Of a stretch of 64,000 bases of DNA, positions 9,789-20,361 are shown piece after piece. The notes beneath the pieces were generated by a model. That model had not been told where the DNA came from, searched no databases, and saw only the letters and a list, made by a program, of their open reading frames with translations. The position numbers were made by a program, and so were the translations under genes. The DNA comes from Vibrio agarivorans. GTDB lineage: Bacteria; Pseudomonadota; Gammaproteobacteria; Enterobacterales; Vibrionaceae. The stretch spans positions 1,398,241 to 1,462,240 of the forward strand of contig NZ_JAUFQF010000004.1 in the NCBI RefSeq assembly GCF_030409635.1. The letters run 5' to 3'. Positions within the stretch are counted from its first letter, which is position 1. Each line of letters begins with the position of its first letter.

Positions 9789-10724
9789 ATGACTTTCTCT
9801 TTACGTATTATTTTGTTGGCTTGGGTAACAGTGCTAGTGGGGTGTGCATCATCATCACCTGCCCCTGTCTCAGGTTTGAGTAAATATGAAAATACGCAAA
9901 GAGGTAGCCACCGTGGCAGCTTTTATGAGGTTCAGAAGGGAGACACCCTGTATTTTATCGCCTATGTCACCGATAAAGATGTTAAAGAAATTATACAGAA
10001 CAATCGCTTGCAAAAGCCTTACACGATTTACCCTGGGCAAAAATTAAGGCTTTGGGGTCAGTCTTATCAAGCGCCAGTTTATGGAAAGCGCCCACCAGAG
10101 CCAGAAAAAAAAGTCACTAAGACAACTGCTGCCTCTACCGCTCAAAAACAGCAGCCCGCCTCTCAAGCTAAGCCACAACAGCAGAGCAATAACTCTACTC
10201 AGGCGCAGGCAAAAAACCAAAATGGAGCAAGCTCACAAGTTAAACAAACTCCACCTCAAAAGCAGGTTGATCAATCGAAATCAAAGGAGTATGTTGGAAC
10301 TAAGAGTCAACAATCTGTTAACAAAAAAGTTAATGACTCGAAACCAACAAACGGTAAAGTGGCCAAATGGTTATGGCCAACAAAAGGAAGAGTGGTCAAA
10401 AACTTCGCTGCAGGGGATCAAGGCAACAAAGGGATCGATATAGCCGGTCAAAGAGGACAAGCCGTCGTTTCAACTGCAGATGGAAGTGTCGTTTACTCAG
10501 GCAACGCACTGAGAGGGTATGGTAACTTGGTTATCGTGAAACATAACGACGATTATTTAAGTGCTTACGCCCACAACGATAAATTGCTTGTTAATGAAGG
10601 ACAAAGTGTAAAAGCAGGACAACAGATCGCCACCATGGGAAGTTCCGGTGCCGCTAGCGTACGTTTACATTTTGAAATTCGTTACCAAGGAAAATCAGTC
10701 AACCCCAAAAAATATTTGCCGTAG
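9789..10724 (+). CDS. nlpD: Murein hydrolase activator NlpD (lipoprotein)
   Basis: Outer-membrane lipoprotein that activates the amidase AmiC at the division septum. A signal peptide ends in the lipobox LVGC (Cys19). A LysM domain spans about 45-89 (YEVQKGDTLYFI to YPGQKLRL), a Gln/Lys/Ser-rich linker about 95-190, and a degenerate M23/LytM domain about 200-311. The usual metal-binding His of the first motif is replaced (KGIDIAG), as expected for an activator rather than a hydrolase. The rpoS promoter in related bacteria lies within nlpD; it was not mapped here. Confidence 0.94.
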   Translation: MTFSLRIILLAWVTVLVGCASSSPAPVSGLSKYENTQRGSHRGSFYEVQKGDTLYFIAYVTDKDVKEIIQNNRLQKPYTIYPGQKLRLWGQSYQAPVYGKRPPEPEKKVTKTTAASTAQKQQPASQAKPQQQSNNSTQAQAKNQNGASSQVKQTPPQKQVDQSKSKEYVGTKSQQSVNKKVNDSKPTNGKVAKWLWPTKGRVVKNFAAGDQGNKGIDIAGQRGQAVVSTADGSVVYSGNALRGYGNLVIVKHNDDYLSAYAHNDKLLVNEGQSVKAGQQIATMGSSGAASVRLHFEIRYQGKSVNPKKYLP

Positions 10725-10802
10725 TTTTGTTTTACTTTGAAATGAGTGATTCGGTGACATTTTAAGTAGTAATGTCTTGCATGCTCGCCAGGGGAGGCGC
10801 TT

Positions 10803-11798
10803 ATGAGTATCAGCAACACAGCAGCAAAAGTAGAAGATTTTGAGCTAGATTCTGAAGTGGACACCACACTAAATCAGGACAACGAAGCATCTTCATCTGA
10901 ATCGGTCGTTGGCAAAGATTCCCCCAAAGAGGAATTTGAAGCGTCCACTAAAAGTTTGGATGCCACTCAGCTCTATTTGAGTGAAATCGGCTTTTCTCCA
11001 TTATTAACTGCAGAAGAAGAAGTATTATACGCTCGCCGCGCACTTCGAGGTGATGAAGCAGCACGCAAGCGTATGATCGAAAGTAACCTGCGCCTAGTGG
11101 TTAAGATCTCTCGACGTTACAGCAATCGTGGTCTTGCACTGCTTGATCTGATTGAAGAGGGCAACTTAGGCTTGATCCGCGCGGTAGAGAAGTTTGATCC
11201 AGAAAGAGGCTTCCGTTTCTCAACCTACGCAACTTGGTGGATCCGTCAAACGATCGAACGAGCATTGATGAATCAAACTCGTACAATCCGTTTGCCAATT
11301 CATGTGGTAAAAGAGCTTAACGTTTACCTGCGTACTGCTCGAGAGTTATCACAGTAACTGGACCATGAACCGACAGCAGAAGAGATTGCACAGCAACTTG
11401 ATAAGCCTGTTGGTGACGTAAGCAAAATGCTTCGCCTCAATGAGCGCGTCAGCTCAGTAGATACACCTATTGGTGGTGATGGCGATAAAGCGCTTTTAGA
11501 TATTATTCCAGACGCGGTTCATGCTGACCCAGAAGTATCAACCCAAGATGACGATATCAAACACTCGCTACTGCATTGGCTTGATGAACTGAATCCAAAG
11601 CAGAAAGAAGTCCTTGCACGTAGATTTGGCCTTCTTGGTTATGAACCATCAACGCTAGAAGAGGTAGGTCGTGAAATTAGCCTAACACGCGAACGCGTAC
11701 GCCAAATTCAGGTTGAAGGACTGCGCCGCCTACGTGAAATCTTGATTAAACAGGGTTTGAGCATGGAGAATCTGTTTAGCTTTGATGATGAGCAGTAA
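10803..11798 (+). pseudogene. rpoS: RNA polymerase sigma factor RpoS, interrupted by an in-frame stop
   Basis: The stationary-phase/general-stress sigma factor would be 331 residues. Codon 185 is TAA (11355-11357) where relatives have a lysine codon (E. coli ARELSHKLDHEP; here ARELSQ-stop-LDHEP), a likely AAA to TAA change. The same frame then continues to the natural end without further damage, through [18 protein letters not shown]. The 184-residue product would keep regions 1.2 and 2 (-10 recognition) but lose most of region 3 and all of region 4 (-35 recognition), so function is very likely lost. An internal ATG at 11427 could restart translation but would give only the C-terminal part. 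A consensus error is the alternative explanation. Confidence 0.95.
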
Positions 11799-11833
11799 TC
11801 ACCGATGTAAACACAACGAAATACGATAGATAG

Positions 11834-11866
11834 AATAAGGGCGCTCAGTTGAGCGCCCTTATTGTT
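11834..11866. terminator. Bidirectional terminator between rpoS and mutS
   Basis: A perfect 14-bp inverted repeat (11834-11847 with 11850-11863, GC-rich core GGGCGCTC) is flanked by A/T-rich ends and followed by TGTTTT on the plus strand. It sits between the convergent rpoS and mutS stop codons and can serve both. Confidence 0.85.
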
Positions 11867-11880
11867 TTAGAGAGGAGTGA

Positions 11881-14469
11881 TTATAACATCTGCTTTAATC
11901 GATACAGCGCTTCAAGTGCCTGGCGAGGTGTTAGCTCATCAGGGTCAATGGTCGCTAATGCTTCTTCGAGTTCACTTGGCTCAGGAATTAAGCTCAATTG
12001 AATCTCAGCTTTTGGCTCGCCAGTCGTTGGTGTACTCACTGTCTCTTGAGTCGAGAGTTGCTCAAGTTGATTGAGTTTGGCACGTGCATTTTTAATCACG
12101 GTTTTCGGCACGCCGGCTAACCCTGCGACGGCAAGGCCATAAGACTTACTTGCCGCTCCCTCTTGTACCGCGTGCATAAAGGCAATGCTGTCGCCATGCT
12201 CAACGGCATCAAGGTGGACGTTTGCCAGCGTATCAATTTGTTGTGGTAATTCTGTTAGCTCAAAGTAGTGGGTTGCAAACAGTGTCAGCGCTCCAATTTT
12301 CTTTGCTAACCACTCTGCCGTTGCCCAAGCCAAAGATAATCCATCATAGGTGCTCGTGCCGCGACCAATTTCGTCCATCAGCACCAAGCTGCTGCTCGTA
12401 GAGTTGTGGAGGATATTCGCCGTTTCTGTCATCTCCACCATAAAGGTCGAGCGCCCAGATGCGAGATCATCGGACGCACCGATACGGGTAAATATACGAT
12501 CAACCGAGCCAATATGCGCCGACTCTGCAGGGACAAATGAACCAATATGTGCCAGCAATGCAATTAGAGCTGTTTGGCGCATATAGGTCGATTTACCGCC
12601 CATATTCGGACCGGTAATGATCAGCATGCGGCGTTTGTCGTTCAAGCTAATTGGATTGGCAATGAACGGGTCTTCCATGACTTGCTCTACGACAGGGTGG
12701 CGACCGCCTTGAATTTCAATTCCCGCTTGTTCACTTAGGATAGGGCGACAGTAATCTAAGGTATCAGCGCGCTCTGCCAGGTTTTGCAGAATATCCAGTT
12801 GAGACAGTGCAGAAGCAAGGTTTTGCATTGGCTCGAGTTGCGGCAATAGCAGGTCAAACAGCTCTTCCCATAGCTTTTTCTCTAGTGCGAGTGCTTTAGA
12901 TTTGGAGTTGAGAACCTTGTCTTCATGCTCTTTGAGTTCAGGAATGATATAGCGCTCAGCATTTTTCAGTGTTTGACGGCGCACATAGTGTGGCGGTACG
13001 AGATGGCTTTGACCTCGGCTTACCTGAATAAAGAAGCCGTGCACATTGTTGTATCCGACCTTGAGGGTATCAATGCCGTGACGTTCACGCTCGTCTTGCT
13101 CCATTTTATCGAGATACTCAGTAGCTCCATCAGCAAGCTTACGCCATTCATCAAGCTCGGCGTTGTAGCCTGAAGCAATCACACCACCATCACGGATAAC
13201 CACAGGTGGGTTCTCTTTGATCGCATGCTCTAACAGTTCACACATTTCGTCCATTGGTGCGCTGAATTGAGCCAATTGCTTGAGGTATGGGTGCTCCACC
13301 GATTCAAGGTTTGCTTGCAGCTCTGGTAATTGTTGTAGCGCTTGGCGCAGGCGCGCTAAATCACGTGGACGAGCGCTGCGCAGTGCTAAACGCGCAAGAA
13401 TACGTTCAATATCACCAATCTGTTTGAGTACGGGCTGTAAGTCTGCAAATAGAGAGGAGTCTTTAATTTCTGCAATCGCATCAAGACGATGGTTTAGTGT
13501 ATCGATGGTACGCATAGGTTGATGCAACCAACGCTTGAGCATTCGGCTTCCCATAGGCGTTGCCGTATGATCAAGCACTTCAGCCAAGGTGTTGTCTGTG
13601 CCACCCGAGAGGTTTTGCGTGATCTCAAGGTTACGACGAGTTGCGGCATCCATGATCACGCTATGATCTTGGCGATCTAATGTCAGTGAGCGAATATGAG
13701 GTAGTGCAGTACGCTGCGTATCTTTGACATATTGGATCAAGCAACCCGCAGCGCGCAGGCCAAGCTCCGCCTGTTCGACACCAAAGCCGACCAAATCGCG
13801 AGTGCCAAACTGTTGATTGAGCTGCTGTCGAGCAGTCTCTAATTCAAACTCCCAAACTGGACGGCGGCGATTGCCATTGCGCCCTGTCATAATATGTACG
13901 GGTTCAAAGTCTTCTGGAAATAGTAGCTCGCGCGGAGAAGTACGTTGCAGCTCTGCAATCATCGCTTCTTCGTTCTCAGGTTCAATTAACTGAAAGCGCC
14001 CTGAAGTCACATCGAGTGTGGCATATCCAAAACCACCATTATGGTGATAGATAGCCGCAATCAGGTTATCAATACGCTCAGAAAGCAGCGCTTCGTCTGT
14101 CACCGTACCTGGCGTGACGATGCGTACGACTTTACGTTCAACCGGACCTTTGCTGGTGGCAGGATCGCCAATCTGTTCACAAATGGCGACAGATTCACCC
14201 AATTGAACCAATTTCGCCAAGTAGCCTTCAACCGCATGAAAAGGCACCCCAGCCATCGGGATCGGCTCGCCGGCGGATGAACCACGTTTAGTCAGTGAAA
14301 TATCGAGCAGTTGCGATGCTCGTTTTGCATCATCATAGAAAAGCTCATAAAAATCCCCCATACGATAAAACAGTAGAATGTCAGGATTCTCAGCCTTCAG
14401 TTTTAGATACTGTTGCATCATCGGAGTATGTTTTTGTTGTGCTTTCACTACGCTCGCCTTTGGTTCCAA
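11881..14469 (-). CDS. mutS: DNA mismatch repair protein MutS
   Basis: Recognises mismatches and small loops and recruits MutL. The 862-residue protein is full length. The mismatch-contacting Phe is in the [15 protein letters not shown] segment, with connector and lever domains in the middle, Walker [10 protein letters not shown] near residue 620, Walker [14 protein letters not shown] shortly after, and the C-terminal dimer/tetramer helix [15 protein letters not shown]. It is convergent with rpoS; close linkage of mutS and rpoS is common in gammaproteobacteria. No damage was seen, so the two lesions in this window are not explained by loss of MutS. Confidence 0.97.
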   Translation of the reverse strand: MEPKASVVKAQQKHTPMMQQYLKLKAENPDILLFYRMGDFYELFYDDAKRASQLLDISLTKRGSSAGEPIPMAGVPFHAVEGYLAKLVQLGESVAICEQIGDPATSKGPVERKVVRIVTPGTVTDEALLSERIDNLIAAIYHHNGGFGYATLDVTSGRFQLIEPENEEAMIAELQRTSPRELLFPEDFEPVHIMTGRNGNRRRPVWEFELETARQQLNQQFGTRDLVGFGVEQAELGLRAAGCLIQYVKDTQRTALPHIRSLTLDRQDHSVIMDAATRRNLEITQNLSGGTDNTLAEVLDHTATPMGSRMLKRWLHQPMRTIDTLNHRLDAIAEIKDSSLFADLQPVLKQIGDIERILARLALRSARPRDLARLRQALQQLPELQANLESVEHPYLKQLAQFSAPMDEMCELLEHAIKENPPVVIRDGGVIASGYNAELDEWRKLADGATEYLDKMEQDERERHGIDTLKVGYNNVHGFFIQVSRGQSHLVPPHYVRRQTLKNAERYIIPELKEHEDKVLNSKSKALALEKKLWEELFDLLLPQLEPMQNLASALSQLDILQNLAERADTLDYCRPILSEQAGIEIQGGRHPVVEQVMEDPFIANPISLNDKRRMLIITGPNMGGKSTYMRQTALIALLAHIGSFVPAESAHIGSVDRIFTRIGASDDLASGRSTFMVEMTETANILHNSTSSSLVLMDEIGRGTSTYDGLSLAWATAEWLAKKIGALTLFATHYFELTELPQQIDTLANVHLDAVEHGDSIAFMHAVQEGAASKSYGLAVAGLAGVPKTVIKNARAKLNQLEQLSTQETVSTPTTGEPKAEIQLSLIPEPSELEEALATIDPDELTPRQALEALYRLKQML

Positions 14470-14631
14470 TTTCTAGCCGCTTAGGATACGCCAATCAAAC
14501 TATAGCGAAAAGGGGTAACCAGTATTTCTTGCTTGTGGAAAACAGAGTGAAAAAGCAAAGGTATGTAGTTTAGAGTGTGGGTTGCGTTATTGAAAAAATG
14601 ATAAAAAGTAAATTTCGGTTGGAGGGAGATA

Positions 14632-14880
14632 TTGCACAACGATCTCCTTGCTTCAGAGCGCTATAAGGTTCTCATCCGTTCTGAAAGCAAAGAGAAACTT
14701 ATGAAGCGAATTCAAAGCAAGCGAGTGCTGAGCAAACTAGTGTTTATTGGGCTATCGGGTGCAGTCATACTTGCGGCTTATCTTTATAAAGAAATAGACC
14801 AAAGGCAAAATGAGCAGGAAAGAATACCGTTAGGCGGCTTTGAGGTTCAGGTTTTTTTTGACATAAAATCAGGTGGTTAG
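14632..14880 (+). CDS. Hypothetical small membrane-anchored protein
   Basis: Not recognised. The longest reading is 82 residues from a TTG with a good GGAGGGAG site 4 bp upstream; an ATG at 14701 (MKRIQSKRVL) would give 60 residues and is an equally sensible start. Either way there is one hydrophobic helix (LVFIGLSGAVILAAYLY) after a basic stretch, then a charged segment rich in Glu and Gln. It stands alone between mutS and the amidohydrolase gene. Coding status is uncertain. Confidence 0.45.
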   Translation: MHNDLLASERYKVLIRSESKEKLMKRIQSKRVLSKLVFIGLSGAVILAAYLYKEIDQRQNEQERIPLGGFEVQVFFDIKSGG

Positions 14881-15056
14881 GTTGGGCGTTGAGATGCTAT
14901 GTAGTTTGAATTTAGATTTTTTTTGTTGAGAGTGACCTAGAATACATTTCTCTATTTTTAACTACTTTTATTTGTTGGTAGCAGTGAACGATTTCCATCA
15001 TGGTGAATGGGTAACGAAAAACAATTAACTTAGCCCTACACGTTGGAGATTATTCC

Positions 15057-16793
15057 ATGACGACAAATAAAGAATTTTTGAAACCTGGCCTGACTTATAG
15101 CGAAGAAGCGGTGCTCTATACTGGACGTTTTATCACGGTCAATAAGCAGCAGCCTGCTGCAACAGCGGTGGTGGTAAAAGAAGGCAAAATTCAGTTTACT
15201 GGCACGAGAGACCAAGCTGAAACTTATCTAAACAACCACAAACAAGAATATCGACTGGATACACAGTTTCAGGACAAGACCATCGTTCCTGGCTTTATAG
15301 AAGCTCATATGCACCCGTTTATGGCCGCATTGTTTACAGGAATGTTTGAATACGCAGGTCAGTATGATCGACTAGGGGTGGGTAGTAAACTCCTTAAAGG
15401 TTGTAGCACAGCAGAAACTCTAAGAGCACGCTTACAACAGCTGAAAGCGGAGCATGATGCAGCAGGAAAAACAGGGCAGTGGTTAAACCTTTGGGGGCTT
15501 GACCCACTACTCATGACTGACGGTACTAAAGTTGACCGTTACTTCATTGATGACATTATTAGTGACTCACCAGTTTTCTTTATGCATGCCAGTGTGCATT
15601 TGGCGACAATGAATACAAAAGCTATCGATTTAGTAGGATATAGCACGGAAGATGATCCTAACTTCATTTTACAAGAAAATGGAGAGCTCACTGGCGAAAT
15701 CGCAGAGATGAAAGATCTCTACCGTGCGCTAGGTAAAGGCGCTTTTGACTTTGCCTCCCAGCCTGAGCTCGTTCCTTACTGTATGATTGAGTATTCAAAA
15801 ATTGCCCACGCTTTAGGTGTAACGTCGGTATCAGATTGTGGTATGGGTTTACCACAAGACCCGATTGCTCTATACAAAATGCTATCAAAAAATGAAGACT
15901 TTAAGTTGCGTCTAACGGCATACCCATTGGTCGGTGTATATGACTTGGAAAAAACTAATTTGCTTAAAGAAGACGACAATGACCGTTTAGCTGTATCAAG
16001 TGTCAAGTTTGTGAATACGGATGGTTCTATCCAAGGCTTTACTGCAAACTTACGTGAAGACTTTAGCTACTACAATGGAAAACCGAATACACCATTAACT
16101 CGAGATATAGAATCTATTTACCAAGAAGTTTTGCCTTTCCACAGAGCTGGTTACAACATCTCTTTCCACTGTAATGGCAACGGCACCACTGAGAAGCTTA
16201 TTGCTTTGATTGAGCGTATGCAAAAAGATACTCCGATGCCCAAAGCTCGCCATTGTCTTGAGCACAATCAAATGGTCACAGATGATCAAATGGATCGTAT
16301 GAAAGCCTTGGGTATTTGCCATAACCTATTTGGTACACATATTCCTGTGTGGGGTGACGTACACGCAACTCAAACGGTAGGCCCAGAACTTGTTAAGCGA
16401 CTTAACCCATTCCAGAGCTCGGTGAAAAAAGAGATTCCTTTTTCAATCCATTGCGATGATGGCGTAACGCAGGTTAACCCACTGTTTATGATGTGGGGAG
16501 CAATGAACCGAAAATGTATCTTCTCGGGTAATGTCTATGGTGAAGATGAGTGCTTGACGGCAGAGCAAGCGCTACATGCCGTGACTTTGGGCGCCGCGTA
16601 TTTGATGGGGCACGAGCATATGAAGGGCTCAATTGAAGTCGGTAAATTAGCGGACCTAGCGATTCTTGATGAGAGTCCAATAGACGTGAACAAAGAGCAC
16701 GTCAAAGACATTAAGGTTCATGCAACGATGCTAGGGGGAGAGGTGACTATTCACAATGTGGTTTCAGAGCCGCAGCAACCAGAATTGGCCTAA
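15057..16793 (+). CDS. YtcJ-like metal-dependent amidohydrolase
   Basis: A 578-residue member of the amidohydrolase superfamily, probably hydrolysing an amide or cyclic amide; substrate unknown. The metal motif H84-M-H86 follows the strand TIVPGFIEAHMHP, further His ligands sit in ISFHCNGNG and HCLEHNQM, and the late acidic position is in IHCDDGVTQVNP. No signal peptide, so cytoplasmic. TTGGAGA lies upstream of the ATG and a strong terminator follows. It faces the two MFS exporter genes; a link (degrade and export) is possible but only positional. Confidence 0.85.
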   Translation: MTTNKEFLKPGLTYSEEAVLYTGRFITVNKQQPAATAVVVKEGKIQFTGTRDQAETYLNNHKQEYRLDTQFQDKTIVPGFIEAHMHPFMAALFTGMFEYAGQYDRLGVGSKLLKGCSTAETLRARLQQLKAEHDAAGKTGQWLNLWGLDPLLMTDGTKVDRYFIDDIISDSPVFFMHASVHLATMNTKAIDLVGYSTEDDPNFILQENGELTGEIAEMKDLYRALGKGAFDFASQPELVPYCMIEYSKIAHALGVTSVSDCGMGLPQDPIALYKMLSKNEDFKLRLTAYPLVGVYDLEKTNLLKEDDNDRLAVSSVKFVNTDGSIQGFTANLREDFSYYNGKPNTPLTRDIESIYQEVLPFHRAGYNISFHCNGNGTTEKLIALIERMQKDTPMPKARHCLEHNQMVTDDQMDRMKALGICHNLFGTHIPVWGDVHATQTVGPELVKRLNPFQSSVKKEIPFSIHCDDGVTQVNPLFMMWGAMNRKCIFSGNVYGEDECLTAEQALHAVTLGAAYLMGHEHMKGSIEVGKLADLAILDESPIDVNKEHVKDIKVHATMLGGEVTIHNVVSEPQQPELA

Positions 16794-16832
16794 GTTACAG
16801 CCTGTATATTTTCCTTTTTAAGTTTTGCCTTT

Positions 16833-16858
16833 GCCCACTTTTCAGTGGGCTTTTTTTC
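16833..16858. terminator. Terminator between amidohydrolase and MFS genes
   Basis: The stem GCCCACT (16833-16839) and AGTGGGC (16844-16850) with a 4-nt loop is followed by seven T residues on the plus strand. It ends the amidohydrolase transcript. Confidence 0.85.
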
Positions 16859-16866
16859 ATTGAAAA

Positions 16867-18504
16867 CTAGCGAATGTCATTTTTTTTCAGAGGGAGCGCC
16901 GTTGGTTGTCTTGATGTTGTGATGTTGGTACTCAAGATTAGACCAATTAGGGCGACAGACATTAATGTCAGCATAACCAAATCGAAACCTTTTACTCTTG
17001 CCTTTGCATTGACAGTAATGAGGTAAGTACTCTGAATATCATCAAGTTGATATTGAGTAGCGATATCCTGAGTGGCCTGATTATTTACGTAAGGGATATG
17101 TGACGCAGACTTTACAACAGACTGAAAGTGAACTGGGTAGTGCATTAGTATTTCATTGTCTGAGCGAATTATGTGGTCGAGAGCGGTTTGATTCACCCCT
17201 CCAAACAGGCTTATTCCAAGAACTAAGCCGATGTTTCTGACCGTTGCCTGCAACCCACCAGACTGCTCAGCTTCTCTTTCTGATAAAGCGTTGGTAATTA
17301 ATACAGGGCATTGACAAGCTAAGATCCCGATAGAGGTCCCAAGCAAAACCATGCCGAAATAAAAGCTGGTCAAGATACCTTGCGCTGAGCTTGAAAGCAG
17401 TAAATTAGCTGCAGCTAGGGCGATACCGATAAATGCGCTACCACACAACACTTTGACAGAAATGTGTTTGAATGCCAGAGGTGTGATGATGGAAGTAAGG
17501 ATCATCGCAGCAGAAAAGAGCAAGATAATCGAGCCAGAATGTATTGATGAAAGCCCTATCGCCACTTGTAAGTAAGTCACTATGATGAAACTGCTCCCGC
17601 CAAGAGTGACGTACATGAGAGAAAGGACAATGAAACCGGTGCGAGAAGCTTGAGTTGTTAGCCACTTAGTTGGAAGGAGTGCATAGCCGTGTTTACGTTC
17701 AAATTGCTGTTGTTGAAATATAAACGTTACTAACAATATAGCTCCTATACTCAGAAGGATAAGAGCAGGACTTATCGGCATTAAAAATTGCAGCCCGTTG
17801 GGTAAATTTGCTCCATCTTGTGAAAATATTAGCCCCCAATAGGGTACTTTAAGTAAACCGAAGAAAAGAGTGATGATGCTTAATGAACCAAGCAAAGCAC
17901 CGAGTACATCGAATCGTGCGGGTCGATTCGAATGGATAGGTTTAATGAATAGGACTGCACCAACAAGCGTAAATAGATAACAACACGAAATAAACGTGAA
18001 CGTCCATTGCCAATGCAAGTGGTCTTGAATCCAGCCTGATAACAGTGGAATTACAGCGGCGGCTAAACCTGTTGCAGCTGCCATCGCACCAAAACCTATC
18101 GCTCGCTTCTTACCAGGAAAGTGAGCTACAACCAGTGCCAGGGCAGCGGGTAAAATCATTGCAGATGAAACACCAGCCAGTGGGCGAGCGATCAGGCTAA
18201 CAGATCGAATATCATGAAATACAAGAAAGCCCAGACTTGAGATAAGACCTAAGCTCATCCCACCAATCAATAGTCTTCTCCAACCAATGATCAGGCCTAT
18301 CATACTAGATGAGAGCATTAGAGCTGCGCCAATTAGAGGCTGAATACTTCCAAGTAGTTGTATGGAAGCAATATCGCTATTAAAGGCCTTGACGAGCGTT
18401 GCGGTAGAAATAGAGAGGTTAGCCACATCGGCTGAAAGGGTAAATTGAGCTAGGCAAAGAATGTATAAAACCCAGCGTTTGTTTGGTTCTGCAGTGTTGA
18501 CCAT
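16867..18504 (-). CDS. MFS transporter, 14-helix (DHA2-like), second of a tandem pair
   Basis: A 545-residue multi-helix exporter of the major facilitator superfamily, probably drug/proton antiport. About 14 hydrophobic segments are seen, with the loop after helix 2 reading GLIIGWRRLLIGG (motif A-like) and a soluble loop before the last helix. The longest reading begins at a TTG inside a terminator hairpin (18573); the ATG at 18504 (MVNTAEPNKRW) is the better start and matches the N-terminal layout of the neighbouring paralogue. It shares layout and several motifs (EREAEQSGG) with the gene upstream and probably arose by tandem duplication. Confidence 0.85.
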   Translation of the reverse strand: MVNTAEPNKRWVLYILCLAQFTLSADVANLSISTATLVKAFNSDIASIQLLGSIQPLIGAALMLSSSMIGLIIGWRRLLIGGMSLGLISSLGFLVFHDIRSVSLIARPLAGVSSAMILPAALALVVAHFPGKKRAIGFGAMAAATGLAAAVIPLLSGWIQDHLHWQWTFTFISCCYLFTLVGAVLFIKPIHSNRPARFDVLGALLGSLSIITLFFGLLKVPYWGLIFSQDGANLPNGLQFLMPISPALILLSIGAILLVTFIFQQQQFERKHGYALLPTKWLTTQASRTGFIVLSLMYVTLGGSSFIIVTYLQVAIGLSSIHSGSIILLFSAAMILTSIITPLAFKHISVKVLCGSAFIGIALAAANLLLSSSAQGILTSFYFGMVLLGTSIGILACQCPVLITNALSEREAEQSGGLQATVRNIGLVLGISLFGGVNQTALDHIIRSDNEILMHYPVHFQSVVKSASHIPYVNNQATQDIATQYQLDDIQSTYLITVNAKARVKGFDLVMLTLMSVALIGLILSTNITTSRQPTALPLKKNDIR

Positions 18505-18543
18505 GGCAAGCCCTTGAATAAAGGAAAAGGATAGAACTAGAAC

Positions 18544-18571
18544 AAAAAAAAGCCTCGGTCTAAACCGAGGC
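18544..18571 (-). terminator. Terminator between the two MFS genes
   Basis: Read on the minus strand, GCCTCGG-TTTAGA-CCGAGGC is followed by eight T residues. It lies just after the stop of the upstream MFS gene (18586) and before the chosen start of the downstream one (18504), so read-through into the second pump is likely limited. Confidence 0.88.
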
Positions 18572-18585
18572 AATACAGTTAAGTT

Positions 18586-20205
18586 TTAGCTCTTCATCAG
18601 GGATTTTTGTGGCAACCTAGAACATAGCCCTAGACCACCCAGCATCAACCCAATCAAAGCAAACAGAGCGTACCGAACAGATTGAAGGCGAGAGTCAGCC
18701 ATAACTTCAAGCACAATACGTTGTTCTTCTTTATCTGCGATTAAATCACTCATCAATGTGATAGCCATATCATTGGAGACAAACGGCAGAGACGGTTGCT
18801 CAACGATAATTTGTTTGGTTTCAGGGCTTAGTAGCTCATGCTCTGCAACGTTAGATTTAATCGCACCAGTGAGTGAGAAAAGCATCACTGAGCCTAAAAT
18901 AGCGACACCAAATGCTTGACCTACATTACGTGATGTTGCTTGAATGCCGCCTGATTGCTGCGCTTCTCTTTCATTTAGAGCAGAAGTCACGACGATAGAA
19001 GCCTGAGAGGCAAGAAGACCAGCACCAATACCAAAGATGGTTAGGGATACGTATTGCCAGACAGTAATTCCTTCGGCTGTAAAGCCAAGGAACATTAATG
19101 CAGTACCAGCTGCAGCAACAATAAAACCAAGCTGACAGATGCGCTGACAAGACCAGTTTGACAGTTTGGCTGGCGCACCAAGCGAACCTATCATCATACC
19201 CAAAGCAAAAGCACACAGTGCCATACCAGACGCAAATGCACTCATGCCTGCGACCAACTGCATGTAGGATACGTTGATGAAGCCGGTTGCACCAAACAGC
19301 AGGAAGATGGTGGCACAAAGAACGAGGCCGACTACAACTTGAGGGTTTTTAACGTAAGATGATGGTAGCAAAGGAGTACCACCTTTTTCCTCGAATCGAC
19401 GTTCCCATACCATAAGCGCTTTAAGAATAAAGCTACCTAGCAGCACGGTTGGGATCGCTGGAGAAACACCAAGGATAGTGAAATCAGTGAGCGGCGCAAC
19501 TAAGCCCCACTCAGATATCTTAAGTAGGCCAGTCACGAAGCAAAGTAGACCGACGCCAGCAAGTGCGATACCAACGGTGTCGAGTTTACCTTTAAACGCT
19601 TCGGTATCTAGCGTGGGCAGTTTCATGCTGCCAAACATCACAAGTAAACAGTAAAAGCCCAGTCCAGTAAAGGCGACTTGGAAGCTAGCCACATCAAGAA
19701 TAAAACCAAATAGTAGTGGTGTTACGGCGCTTGCTAGCCCTACCAGTGCCGCAATAGCAGAGAAAGCGATGGCTTGGTCTTTTCCCTTGTAGATACCGGC
19801 AACATTTGCCAGCACCGCCGGGATGAGCAAACAAGCCCCCAGACCTGCACCAACACGAGCACCATAGTTAAGCACTTCCATGTTTGGAGCCAAAGCGGCA
19901 CCAAAAGAGGCGAAAGCTAACATACCGGCACCAATCACCATTTGACGTTTCCAACCGATAATGAGGCCAATTAGACCGCCAGCAATCATACCTGCACCGG
20001 CAATTAGCGGATACATAGCATTTGCCATTTGAATTTGAGGCATGCTTGCCCCGTGAAGTGCAATCAGTGATTCCGTTGATATAGCTAAGCCCGAGTTATC
20101 GGCCATGGTTGAAAACTGGGCGGCGAGAAGAACAAAGAGAGGGAACCATTTGGCGAGCCCAACTTTTTCTTCTGGTGTAGGGACAGAAGGAGCAGATACC
20201 GTCAT
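18586..20205 (-). CDS. MFS transporter, 14-helix (DHA2-like), first of a tandem pair
   Basis: A 539-residue major facilitator superfamily exporter with about 14 transmembrane segments, the motif A-like GLIIGWKRQMVIGAG loop and a conserved EREAQQSGGIQATSRNVGQ stretch late in the protein. Substrate unknown; drug, bile-acid or fatty-acid export would fit the family. It lies 156 bp downstream of the regulator pair on the same strand. That gap has an 8-bp inverted repeat (20222-20229 with 20288-20295), a possible operator. Confidence 0.88.
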   Translation of the reverse strand: MTVSAPSVPTPEEKVGLAKWFPLFVLLAAQFSTMADNSGLAISTESLIALHGASMPQIQMANAMYPLIAGAGMIAGGLIGLIIGWKRQMVIGAGMLAFASFGAALAPNMEVLNYGARVGAGLGACLLIPAVLANVAGIYKGKDQAIAFSAIAALVGLASAVTPLLFGFILDVASFQVAFTGLGFYCLLVMFGSMKLPTLDTEAFKGKLDTVGIALAGVGLLCFVTGLLKISEWGLVAPLTDFTILGVSPAIPTVLLGSFILKALMVWERRFEEKGGTPLLPSSYVKNPQVVVGLVLCATIFLLFGATGFINVSYMQLVAGMSAFASGMALCAFALGMMIGSLGAPAKLSNWSCQRICQLGFIVAAAGTALMFLGFTAEGITVWQYVSLTIFGIGAGLLASQASIVVTSALNEREAQQSGGIQATSRNVGQAFGVAILGSVMLFSLTGAIKSNVAEHELLSPETKQIIVEQPSLPFVSNDMAITLMSDLIADKEEQRIVLEVMADSRLQSVRYALFALIGLMLGGLGLCSRLPQKSLMKS

Positions 20206-20361
20206 GTTATATACCTTTTTAGGTTGGTGAGCTTGGAGCTCAAACTAGAGTTGTTTTACTCCAATGTAAGAGGGTCATGCCCTACTACACCAACCAAAAA
20301 AAGTATCTTTCAAATATAAAAAATGATTTATCTAAACAAACCTAAATTCCGCCTTTAGCCG

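Noticed and set aside
18505..18573. N-terminal extension of the second MFS protein from a TTG
   Set aside because: The extension lies across a strong terminator hairpin and the ATG at 18504 matches the paralogue's N-terminus.
20222..20295. Terminator between the regulator pair and the first MFS gene
   Set aside because: The 8-bp arms are 58 nt apart with no compact stem-loop, so a terminator is not supported; an operator remains possible.
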